NCBI RefSeq assembly: GCF_020524765.1
Contig: NZ_JAIVLR010000001.1
Location: 620,001 to 684,000 of the forward strand
Direction of reading: 5' to 3'
Length of the DNA stretch: 64,000 nucleotides
Source of the DNA: Qipengyuania gaetbuli
Lineage (GTDB): Bacteria; Pseudomonadota; Alphaproteobacteria; Sphingomonadales; Sphingomonadaceae
Under the pieces are notes generated by a model. It was given only the letters and a program-made list of their open reading frames with translations. It was not told where the DNA came from and did no database searches. The position numbers and the translations under genes were made by a program. Shown piece by piece: positions 51,870 through 59,151 of the stretch (position 1 is the stretch's first letter; every line of letters begins with the position of its first letter).

Positions 51870-53038
51870 CGTGATTTCTCCGTCGAAGAAGCGGGACCGC
51901 GCGCGGGCGCGGGCTTGAAGCGGCTGCCGATACCCATCGTCCGGCTTGGCCCTTCACTGGCCGGTTTCGGCTGGCCGGCGGCTGAAGCGGTCGCATAGAC
52001 CTTGGTGGTGCGCACGGTGCTTGACGATCCACCCGCATCGTTTGCGGCAGGAGCGGTCGCGGTGGCCGAGACATCGATACGGCGTGCCTGCTCGCTCGCC
52101 TGGGTGGCGGTCTGTGCTGCGGCAAGCTGCTGGTGGTAGACGGGCGATGCGGCGGGAGCCGGGACGTTGTCGCGTTCCTCGCCGCTATTGGCGAGGCCGA
52201 ACACGGTCCAGCCTGCCACCATGGCTCCGGCAACCTTGAGCACCAACACCATCAGCGCGACATGGACCGCGCCGATCATGAAGAAGGCCATGCCCGCCTG
52301 CGCCGGGACGAACCCGGGATTGGCGGTGAGCGAAGTCAGGATCGGCACGGCGAGTTCGAGCATGATCGAGCCGCCCAGCACCGCGAACAGCGGCGCCAGC
52401 GCGCACATCACCACGCCCTTGATCCAGCCGGTGAAGAGGCCGCGCGTGCCGCTGAACAGCGCCATCACTACGAAGACAGGCCCCAGCGCGATCAGGATGC
52501 CGAGCGCGATCTTGGTCGTGACCAGCAGGCCCACCGTGCCGAGCATGAAGAGCATGGCCCCAAGCCACATCATCCCGTCGGGCGAGAAGGCGGAGAAGTC
52601 GGAATTGCCGCCGCTTGCCTCCTGGATCGCCATGAAGACCACGTCGATCTTCTGGGCGAAGGTATCGGTGGCCGACCCCTGCGTGCCGGTGAGAATTCCG
52701 GCGAGGTAGTCGGGGCTCCCGATCGCGAGGTTCCACACCACGCTTTGGTAGGCGACCCAGCTGGTGGCGAAAGTCAGCACCAGCCCCAGCGTCATCATGC
52801 GCGGTACAAGGCTGCGCACGCCCAGGTTGGTGCGTCCGGTCAGCAGCAGGAAGCCGAAGATCGCGATATAGAGCGTGAGGATGATGGTCAGCGTCGTGCC
52901 GAGCGCTCCGCCCGGCGCGAACAGGCGCCCGAAGGCAAGCGCAGACGCCTCGCCCGCCACGCAGTCCACGCCGCGCAGGGCGGCGGCGACGCCGTTGCCT
53001 ACCTGCTCGGCGGCCTGCTGGCAGGTCGCGCTCGTCAT
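51866..53038 (-). CDS. virB6: VirB6/TrbL polytopic membrane protein
   Basis: An inner-membrane channel component (390 aa) with five to seven helices: LTIILTLYIAIFGFLLLTG, MMTLGLVLTFATSWVAYQ, MLFMLGTVGLLVTTKIALGI, LAPLFAVLGGSIMLELAVPI and MIGAVHVALMVLVLKVAG. The 120-residue C-terminal tail is Ala/Thr/Ser-rich and probably cytoplasmic or periplasmic disorder. It overlaps virB4 (4 bases) and virB9 (4 bases). The position normally held by virB5 is empty. Confidence 0.9.
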   Translation of the reverse strand: MTSATCQQAAEQVGNGVAAALRGVDCVAGEASALAFGRLFAPGGALGTTLTIILTLYIAIFGFLLLTGRTNLGVRSLVPRMMTLGLVLTFATSWVAYQSVVWNLAIGSPDYLAGILTGTQGSATDTFAQKIDVVFMAIQEASGGNSDFSAFSPDGMMWLGAMLFMLGTVGLLVTTKIALGILIALGPVFVVMALFSGTRGLFTGWIKGVVMCALAPLFAVLGGSIMLELAVPILTSLTANPGFVPAQAGMAFFMIGAVHVALMVLVLKVAGAMVAGWTVFGLANSGEERDNVPAPAASPVYHQQLAAAQTATQASEQARRIDVSATATAPAANDAGGSSSTVRTTKVYATASAAGQPKPASEGPSRTMGIGSRFKPAPARGPASSTEKSR

Positions 53039-55470
53039 TCTGCCGCCAATCCGAGATTGAGGTCGTCGTCATCCAGCACATCGTTCGCCCCGCCGGGCCA
53101 GGCCTTGCCGGTGAGCGCCGGGAACCAGTCGGCAGGCGCATCGCCCATCGCTTCGCGCAGCAGGTCGAGGCGGCGGACCGAGCTTTCGCGGCCCGAGAGC
53201 AGCGTCAGCACTTCGGGTGCGCCGGAGAGGTCAAGGCGGACCACGACGCTGGCATCCGGCTGGCGCACGAGGAAGCAGCGGCTGTGTGCAGGAAGCGTGC
53301 GGATAAGCGCGAGCTCGTGGCTCGTTAGACCGAAGCCGTCGCAATAATCCTCTGCCCGCGCGCGGCTGTTGGGCATGAAGACCATGGTCGCGGTCTGTTC
53401 GACCAGCGCGGTCGAGATGCGGCTTTCCAGCGCGTCACGCGCGCTTTGCGTGGCGAAGCCGACCAGCGCATTGCGCTTGCGCAGCGTCTTCAGCCAGTCG
53501 CGGATACGCGCAGCGAAAACCTCGTCGTCCAGCGCCTTCCAGCCCTCGTCGATGAGGATCATCGTGGGCTTGCCGTCAAGGCGTTCCTCGATCCGGTGGA
53601 AGAGGTACATCATGGTCGGCGTGCGCAGCTTGGGATTTTCCAGCAGCGCGGTCATGTCGAAACCCAGCACGCGCGCGGTGAGGTCGAGCTTGTCCTCCCG
53701 GTTGTCGAACAGCCAGGCGTTCTCGCCCTCTCCGATCCAGGCCGAGAGACGGTCAGCCAGATCGCCCGGCTGCGGGCGCTTGCTACCGGACAGCAGTTCC
53801 TTGAAATGCCGCAGGCGGCGCAGCGAAGCGTCATTGGCATAGGCGGCATCGACCGCATGGGCGATCGTCGCGTCCTCTTCCGGCCCTTCGGCCTTGAGCA
53901 GGGCACCCAGCCAGTCGCGCAGGAAAGCCCTGTTGCCGGGTGTATCGGGCAGGGCCAGCGGGTTGAAGCCGGTCGGCTCTCCGCTGCGGATGCTGTCGTA
54001 ACGCCCGCCGATGCCGCGCACGAACAGTTCCGCACCGCGATCCTTGTCGAACAGGATGGTGCGGGGGCTGAACTTCTGCGCCTGCGCGGCGAGGAAATTC
54101 ATCACCACGGTCTTGCCCGAGCCGCTCGGCCCGATGACCGAGAAATTGCCGAGGTCGCCGTGGTGGAAATTGAAGAAGAACGGCGTCGCGCTGGTGGTTT
54201 CCAAGAGCGTCACCGCATCGCCCCAGTGATTGCCCTGCGCCTGTCCGAGCGCAAAACCGTGGAGCGAACCGAAGCTGGCCATGTTGGCGCTGGAAATCAG
54301 CGCGCGGCGCACGAGATAACCCTCGTTGCCGGGGAACTGGCCCCAGAAAGCAGGCTCGAGATTGGTGTCCTCGCGCACCGCGATCGCGCCCGTATCTGCC
54401 AGTGCGGCGGCGCAGGCGGCGGTCGCATCGTCGAGACGGCCTAGGTCGCGTTCGCGCACCATGACGGTCAGGTGATGATCGCCGAAACCGACCGCCCCGT
54501 TACCCAACGCGTCGCGGGCGGCCATCATGTCGGCGCGTTCCGCCATCGCTTCCTCGTCGGCGGACTTCAGGCGGCGGATCGAAAGGTCCATCCGCTCACG
54601 CGCGGTCTGGCGTTCTGCCGGGGCGTAGCTTTCCGATACGACCATCTCGTAGGGCAGGCGCAGCAAGCCATCGAGGAGGCCAGGGCTGGTTGCTTCAGGA
54701 TAGTCCTTGAGACCGAGGATCGCACCGAAATCGGGCGAGCCGGAGCCGCGCAGTTCCATCGCGTCGAGGCCGAAGCTGACGCGGCGATAGGGCAGCATCA
54801 GGCCGATATCGACATCGTCCGAAGGCTTGCGCACCGGGCGCATCTCGCCGTTGTAGAGCGCCGACAGCAATTCGAGCAGTTCCGAATTAACATTGCCCTG
54901 CGGACCGACATAATCGCCCAGCGGCACGGCGCCATAGGCCTGCAGCGAAGCCACCAGCCCCTGCGAGGCAGCGCGCAGCGAGCGCAGGTCCTTCAGATCG
55001 GGTTCGAGCCCTTCCTTGTTGCGCCGGGCTTTCTTGGAAATCTTCTCGACCCAGCCTGCCTTTCCGCGCGCCGGGCGGCGGATGAGCGTGATGAACTGGT
55101 CGTTCACGAACAGCTGGCCGGACCCCAGCCGTTCCTTCCAGCGGGCATCGATGTGGCGGCTGATCGGATCGGGGAACTGCGCGTCGAGTTCCACCGCCAC
55201 GCGCCGACGGATCACGTGATGATAGAGGACGAAGCGCGCATCGAGAGTCGAGCGCAGCATCACCTCGCGCGTAGCGGCATGGGCGTTCAGCGCCTCGCTG
55301 TCCTCGGTCTCGAACAGGAGGCCGGGGACCTGGATTGCGGTCATCACGCTGCCGTCGCGCAGCAGCAGCGTGTTCTCGTCGACGAGGCGCGCATAGGGCA
55401 GGCGGTCGCCCGCGCGCGCTTCCTTGGCGCTCCACGAGGCCGGGCCGATCCATTTGTGATCACGCGGCAT
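53035..55470 (-). CDS. virB4: VirB4 secretion ATPase
   Basis: The largest ATPase of type IV secretion (811 aa), energising pilus assembly and transfer. An N-terminal CagE/TrbE/VirB domain spans about residues 1-250. The nucleotide-binding half contains Walker A FSVIGPSGSGKTVVMNF (near residue 445), and Walker B MILIDEGWKALDDEVFA near residue 630. QSARDALESRISTALVEQTA follows. It overlaps virB3 by 11 bases at its start. Confidence 0.96.
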   Translation of the reverse strand: MPRDHKWIGPASWSAKEARAGDRLPYARLVDENTLLLRDGSVMTAIQVPGLLFETEDSEALNAHAATREVMLRSTLDARFVLYHHVIRRRVAVELDAQFPDPISRHIDARWKERLGSGQLFVNDQFITLIRRPARGKAGWVEKISKKARRNKEGLEPDLKDLRSLRAASQGLVASLQAYGAVPLGDYVGPQGNVNSELLELLSALYNGEMRPVRKPSDDVDIGLMLPYRRVSFGLDAMELRGSGSPDFGAILGLKDYPEATSPGLLDGLLRLPYEMVVSESYAPAERQTARERMDLSIRRLKSADEEAMAERADMMAARDALGNGAVGFGDHHLTVMVRERDLGRLDDATAACAAALADTGAIAVREDTNLEPAFWGQFPGNEGYLVRRALISSANMASFGSLHGFALGQAQGNHWGDAVTLLETTSATPFFFNFHHGDLGNFSVIGPSGSGKTVVMNFLAAQAQKFSPRTILFDKDRGAELFVRGIGGRYDSIRSGEPTGFNPLALPDTPGNRAFLRDWLGALLKAEGPEEDATIAHAVDAAYANDASLRRLRHFKELLSGSKRPQPGDLADRLSAWIGEGENAWLFDNREDKLDLTARVLGFDMTALLENPKLRTPTMMYLFHRIEERLDGKPTMILIDEGWKALDDEVFAARIRDWLKTLRKRNALVGFATQSARDALESRISTALVEQTATMVFMPNSRARAEDYCDGFGLTSHELALIRTLPAHSRCFLVRQPDASVVVRLDLSGAPEVLTLLSGRESSVRRLDLLREAMGDAPADWFPALTGKAWPGGANDVLDDDDLNLGLAAE

Positions 55471-55744
55471 AGCTGTTGCACCCCCAGCGCTTGTAATTCG
55501 GCACGCGCGGGCACTTCGACACCTTGGTGATCCACAGGTCGAAGATGCGCGGTTCGCGCAGGCAGGCGAAATAGCCGACGCCGTGCATGACCAGCGCGGC
55601 GAACAGCGCCCAGAAACTGCCGGTGATGAGGAAAACCTCGGTCGTCACCACCCCGTTGATGATGAAATAGTTGAACGTCACGCCCGCGAACATCTGCGGG
55701 CGGGTCAGCGCTCTATGGACGGGATGGCGGACGAGCGCGGTCAT
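55460..55744 (-). CDS. virB3: VirB3 inner-membrane protein
   Basis: A 94-aa protein with two membrane helices: VTFNYFIINGVVTTEVFLIT and FWALFAALVMHGVGYFA. The N-terminal VRHPVHRALTRPQMFAGVT and the REPRIFDLWITKVSKCPRV tail are the VirB3 family pattern. It sits one base after virB2 and overlaps virB4. Confidence 0.93.
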   Translation of the reverse strand: MTALVRHPVHRALTRPQMFAGVTFNYFIINGVVTTEVFLITGSFWALFAALVMHGVGYFACLREPRIFDLWITKVSKCPRVPNYKRWGCNSYAA

Positions 55745-55745
55745 G

Positions 55746-56045
55746 TCAGGCCGCGACGCCCTGGATACCGGCGACGATCGATGCGGCGCCGAACAGGATG
55801 AAGACGCCGATGATCACGGTCGCGCCGAAGCGCCAGTTGAGGCGGCCGGTCAGCATCATGAAGCCGACGGCAGCTACAGCCATCACGGCAACGGCAGTGG
55901 CTACATTGCCGAGCAGCGTGCCCTGCAGCCAGCCGAGCGCATTGACGATCGGGCCGGAGCCGGCCGGATCGGCAGCCTGCGCCATGGCGGCGGTGGGACT
56001 GAGAAGCAGGGCCAGTGCGGCCGCGCGGGTAACGATCGATTTCAA
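55746..56045 (-). CDS. virB2: VirB2/TrbC pilin
   Basis: The major pilin candidate (99 aa). Signal peptide ending AMAQA (residue 24), and a mature part of about 75 residues with two hydrophobic helices (LGNVATAVAVMAVAAVGFMM and GATVIIGVFILFGAASIVAG) flanking a short basic loop RLNWRF. The length and layout match cyclic or linear VirB2 pilins. Six bases downstream of virB1. Confidence 0.92.
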   Translation of the reverse strand: MKSIVTRAAALALLLSPTAAMAQAADPAGSGPIVNALGWLQGTLLGNVATAVAVMAVAAVGFMMLTGRLNWRFGATVIIGVFILFGAASIVAGIQGVAA

Positions 56046-56051
56046 GTCGGA

Positions 56052-56681
56052 CTACTCCCGTGAGTGATCGGCCAGGCGACCCATGATCGCGGCCACGTAA
56101 TTCTGCGTTTCGCGGATGCGCGGAATGCCGTTCGCGCGCTCCACCCGGCCGGGGCCGGCATTGTAGGCGGCAAGTGCCTTTTCGAGGTCGCCGTCGAAGC
56201 GGTCGAGCTGTTCGCGAAGGTAGCGCGCCCCACCTTCAAGGTTGGCGAAGGGGTCGCGCGGGTCGACACCGAGGTCGCGCGCGGTACCGGGCATCAACTG
56301 CGCAAGGCCCTGCGCCCCGACAGGAGAGACTGCGTTGTGCCGCCAGCGGCTTTCCTGCCACACCACCGCCTCGATGAGCGAGGGCGAGAGGTCGAAGCGG
56401 GCAGCAAGTTCATTGACCTTGGCGCGGTAGGCATCGGGAACGCCTGCTGCATGGCGCGCGGTATCGCCGATAATATGGTCCGGAATTTCGAGTTCCGCAG
56501 GGACTGCGGAAAGCTCGGTTGATGTCGCGATTTCCGAAAGGTCAGCCGGCTGCGCGGCGCCAGCACCGGATATCCAGCGCGCGCCGTCCGCATCGATCTC
56601 CATGACATCTGCCTTCGCCGGGAAGGCAGTGAGCAGCGTACAGGCCAGTCCTGCAGCTATTGCCCAGTGTGTACGAATCAT
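56052..56681 (-). CDS. virB1: VirB1-like lytic transglycosylase
   Basis: A periplasmic SLT-fold peptidoglycan transglycosylase (209 aa) that opens the wall for the secretion channel. Signal peptide ending AKA (residue 24). The catalytic glutamate is in LIEAVVWQESRWRHNAVSPV (about residue 110), followed by GAQGLAQLMPGTARDLGV and the AYNAGPGRVERANGIPRIRE block. First gene of the operon; GGAGGG precedes the start, and a Pho-box-like repeat lies 40 bases upstream. Confidence 0.93.
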   Translation of the reverse strand: MIRTHWAIAAGLACTLLTAFPAKADVMEIDADGARWISGAGAAQPADLSEIATSTELSAVPAELEIPDHIIGDTARHAAGVPDAYRAKVNELAARFDLSPSLIEAVVWQESRWRHNAVSPVGAQGLAQLMPGTARDLGVDPRDPFANLEGGARYLREQLDRFDGDLEKALAAYNAGPGRVERANGIPRIRETQNYVAAIMGRLADHSRE

Positions 56682-56720
56682 CGTCGAACACCCTCCGTGC
56701 GGCCCCTTTGCGGACCTTAC

Positions 56721-56738
56721 ATGACATCAGGGTGACAA
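56721..56738 (-). promoter_or_regulatory. Pho-box-like direct repeat upstream of virB1
   Basis: On the minus strand TTGTCAC, CCTG, ATGTCAT: two 7-base half-sites in an 11-base period, the arrangement of PhoB boxes (CTGTCAT-N4-CTGTCAT). It ends 39 bases before the virB1 start codon, fitting an activator site overlapping -35. Confidence 0.55.
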
Positions 56739-56790
56739 GAAGCTGAATGCAGGGGAAATCCTCAGCTTTCGCCGTGACCGCATAAGGAAA

Positions 56791-56821
56791 CGGCCCGCCT
56801 TCCGTATAGGGAAGCGGGCCG
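56791..56821 (-). terminator. hairpin after the TPR-like gene
   Basis: Stem CGGCCCGC/GCGGGCCG extended by TTCC/GGAA, with a short T-run (TTTCC) on the minus strand. It separates the TPR-like gene from the virB promoter. Confidence 0.65.
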
Positions 56822-56843
56822 CAAAGGCTCGGTGCATATGCTC

Positions 56844-57224
56844 TCAGCGGCTGGCGAGCGCCGCGTAATCCTTGAAGTCCTGCCCGTCGACCATGGCCAG
56901 CCCCCGCCGTGCAAGAACTCGCGAGTCGACCCACTGGCCGCCCGCGGTCTCGAGCCGGTAGCGATCCCGGAGGGCTCCAGCCTCGGCAAACTTGGCGCGC
57001 GCCGCGTCTTCCTGGCCCAGGCGCGCAAGCGCGATGCCGTGATTGATCAGCCTCGCCGGATCGTCATTGGCAAGGTCGCTGTTCTCGATCGCGGCGAGCG
57101 CGGCGAGATCATTGCCGGCAACCAGTTCCTCGTAGCCCACATCCATCGAAGGTGCCGGGCTCGCCACGACCTCGATCGGGCCCGACCCCATGACCATCAG
57201 CGTAGCGGCAGCGATGAGCGACAT
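56844..57224 (-). CDS. small exported TPR-like protein
   Basis: A 126-aa protein with a hydrophobic start (MSLIAAATLMVMGSGPIEVV) that looks like a signal peptide, and one or two TPR-like helical repeats: YEELVAGNDLAALAAIENSD, and then NHGIALARLGQEDAARAKFA. No named family. The ATG is preceded by GGGAG. It is divergent from the lipoprotein/TonB-receptor genes across a 240-base regulatory gap, so the three may be co-regulated. Confidence 0.68.
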   Translation of the reverse strand: MSLIAAATLMVMGSGPIEVVASPAPSMDVGYEELVAGNDLAALAAIENSDLANDDPARLINHGIALARLGQEDAARAKFAEAGALRDRYRLETAGGQWVDSRVLARRGLAMVDGQDFKDYAALASR

Positions 57225-57276
57225 ATGATTTTTCTCCCAAGTTCTTGGAGAAGAATATGCGGGTTTGTTTCAGCGC

Positions 57277-57381
57277 CTGCAACAAAACCGTAACATTGTC
57301 ACAAATCTGCAATGGAGCGTCTGGGCCGTATTACCTGTTGAAACTGCAACAGAACGGTCACGAAGCATCACAAACTGTCAC
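57277..57381. promoter_or_regulatory. repeat-rich divergent regulatory region with TCAC half-sites
   Basis: Two 18-base direct copies with three mismatches (57277-57294 and 57344-57361, each starting CTGCAACA), followed by three half-sites CGGTCAC, GCATCAC and CTGTCAC at 57355, 57365 and 57375 (10-base period). TTGTCAC also lies at 57296. The pattern resembles OmpR/PhoB-family binding sites. The region separates the TPR-like gene from the lipoprotein gene. Confidence 0.5.
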
Positions 57382-57464
57382 ACGCCGCCCCTAGCCGGCG
57401 AATCGCGATCACGAATTCGCATTCGAGTTTTCCGATTCACCCGGTTTTTGAGGGGACCGTACCC

Positions 57465-59039
57465 GTGACCAATTTTCACCGTTCGCTTGTTCTTGGCTGC
57501 TCCGCACTGGCGCTGAGCGCCTGCGGGGCCGACGAAATCGTTTCACCCGGCACCGGCGGCAACATCACCATCAACAACCCGACGCCGACTCCCACGCCGA
57601 CGCCGACGCCCACCCCGACTAGCTCGCTCGTCACTCCGGCCAACGGCTGCCCGACGATCAGCGACCCCCAAGGACTGACCGACAGCGGGACCATCACCGG
57701 CCCGACCGGCGAATACCGCGTCTGCACGCTGCCCGCGCGCTTCAACGCCAGCTCGACCCTGCCCTACATCAGGGGCCTGCTCTATCGCATCAACGGCCGC
57801 GTCGATGTCGGCACCGACGGCGGTCCGGCTCCCGACACCAGCGACGGCCTGGCGGATACCGATGTCGAGCTGACCATCGAGCCGGGCGTGATCCTCTACG
57901 CATCGGGATCGAGCTTCCTCAACGTCAACCGCGGCAACACGATCGAAGCCAACGGCACGGCCGAACGCCCGATCGTCTTCACCAGCCGCGACAACGTCCT
58001 CGGCCTCAACGGCGGCAGCTCCTCGGGCCAGTGGGGTGGTGTCGTCCTGTCGGGCCGTGCACCGGTGACTGACTGTATCGCTTCGGGCGCGACCCCGGGC
58101 AGCGTGAACTGCGAGCGCCAGGTCGAAGGTGCAGCCGATCCGGCGATCTTCGGCGGCGCGACGCCGGGCGACAGCTCGGGCAGCATGAAGTTCGTCCAGA
58201 TCCGCTATTCGGGCTTCGTCCTTTCGGGTGACAACGAACTGCAGTCGCTGACCACCGGCGGTATCGGTTCGGGCACGACGCTGGAAAACATCATGAGCTA
58301 CAACAGCTCGGATGACGGCGTCGAATTCTTCGGCGGGCGCGTCAATGTGAAGCGCCTCGTCGTGGTCGGCGCGGAAGACGACAGCCTCGACACCGACACG
58401 GGCGTGAAGGCCAACATGCAGTACGTCATCGCCATCCAGCGCCCCGGCGCCGGCGACACGATCATCGAGGCCGATTCCGACAACGCCTTCAACGATTCTA
58501 CCCCGCGTCAGGACACCCGCATCTCGAATGCGACCTTCGTCCACCAGAACGCCATCGACCAGGTCGTGCGTATCCGCGGCTTTGCCGACTACCGCATCGC
58601 CAACTCGGTCATCTGGTCGCGCAATGACACGCGCTGCCTGCGCATCGACGGCCAGGAAGAACTGACCCGCGCCGCCAATGCCGCCATCGACGAAGCCGGC
58701 CCGGTCGCCTTCGACTCGCTGGTCCTCGACTGTGCCACGCCCTTCCGCGACAGCTCGGGCGCGACCGCAGCCGACATCAAGGCGGTGTTCGATGCCGGCA
58801 CCAACAACAATTCGGCCTTCACCAACACGCTCTCGATGCTGTTCGTGAACGGCGCGAACGAGAATGCCGTGCCGGTCTTCAACGTGACTGCCTGGTCCAG
58901 CTTCTTCGAACTGCCGACCAACATCGGCGCCGCTTACCCGGGCAACAACACCTGGGTGAACGGCTGGACCTGCAACTCGGCCACGGTGACCTTCGACAAT
59001 GCCGTGACCGCCTGCACCAGCCTGCCGGTCTACAACTAA
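57465..59039 (+). CDS. lipoprotein with (PT)n linker and beta-helix-like body, partner of a TonB receptor
   Basis: 524 aa. A lipoprotein signal peptide with lipobox LSAC (C20), then a (PT)7 low-complexity linker (residues 39-52) and a large Asn/Gly/Ser/Asp-rich body with repeated short beta-strands (for example TVELTIEPGVILYASG-like and GNTIEANGTAERPIVFTS), suggesting a right-handed beta-helix. No catalytic motif was found. The GTG start at 57465 follows GAGGGGA. It is 112 bases upstream of a TonB receptor and probably delivers or binds its ligand at the cell surface. Confidence 0.75.
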   Translation: MTNFHRSLVLGCSALALSACGADEIVSPGTGGNITINNPTPTPTPTPTPTPTSSLVTPANGCPTISDPQGLTDSGTITGPTGEYRVCTLPARFNASSTLPYIRGLLYRINGRVDVGTDGGPAPDTSDGLADTDVELTIEPGVILYASGSSFLNVNRGNTIEANGTAERPIVFTSRDNVLGLNGGSSSGQWGGVVLSGRAPVTDCIASGATPGSVNCERQVEGAADPAIFGGATPGDSSGSMKFVQIRYSGFVLSGDNELQSLTTGGIGSGTTLENIMSYNSSDDGVEFFGGRVNVKRLVVVGAEDDSLDTDTGVKANMQYVIAIQRPGAGDTIIEADSDNAFNDSTPRQDTRISNATFVHQNAIDQVVRIRGFADYRIANSVIWSRNDTRCLRIDGQEELTRAANAAIDEAGPVAFDSLVLDCATPFRDSSGATAADIKAVFDAGTNNNSAFTNTLSMLFVNGANENAVPVFNVTAWSSFFELPTNIGAAYPGNNTWVNGWTCNSATVTFDNAVTACTSLPVYN

Positions 59040-59051
59040 TCGCCTTTGCGG

Positions 59052-59085
59052 GGCGGGAGCGGTGCATCGACGCATCGCTCCCGCC
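59052..59085 (+). terminator. intercistronic hairpin between lipoprotein and receptor genes
   Basis: Stem GGCGGGAGCG/CGCTCCCGCC extended by an inner GTGC/GCAT pair, followed only by TTCAA. Without a long T-run it is more likely a partial terminator or an mRNA-stabilising structure, allowing more lipoprotein than receptor. Confidence 0.55.
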
Positions 59086-59151
59086 TTCAATCCATTCAGC
59101 GGGGGCACGCCTCCCGTAACGACACCGACCTAGTTCAAGGGGGTCATTCCA

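Noticed and set aside
48910..56681. Interpretation of the virB operon as part of an integrative conjugative element
   Set aside because: No relaxase, coupling protein, integrase or partition genes on either side; flanked by TonB receptor and chromosomal regulatory genes.
57579..57625. Tandem CCGAC-type repeat at the start of the lipoprotein gene
   Set aside because: It simply encodes the Pro-Thr stalk; no evidence of a separate DNA function, although length variation between strains is possible.
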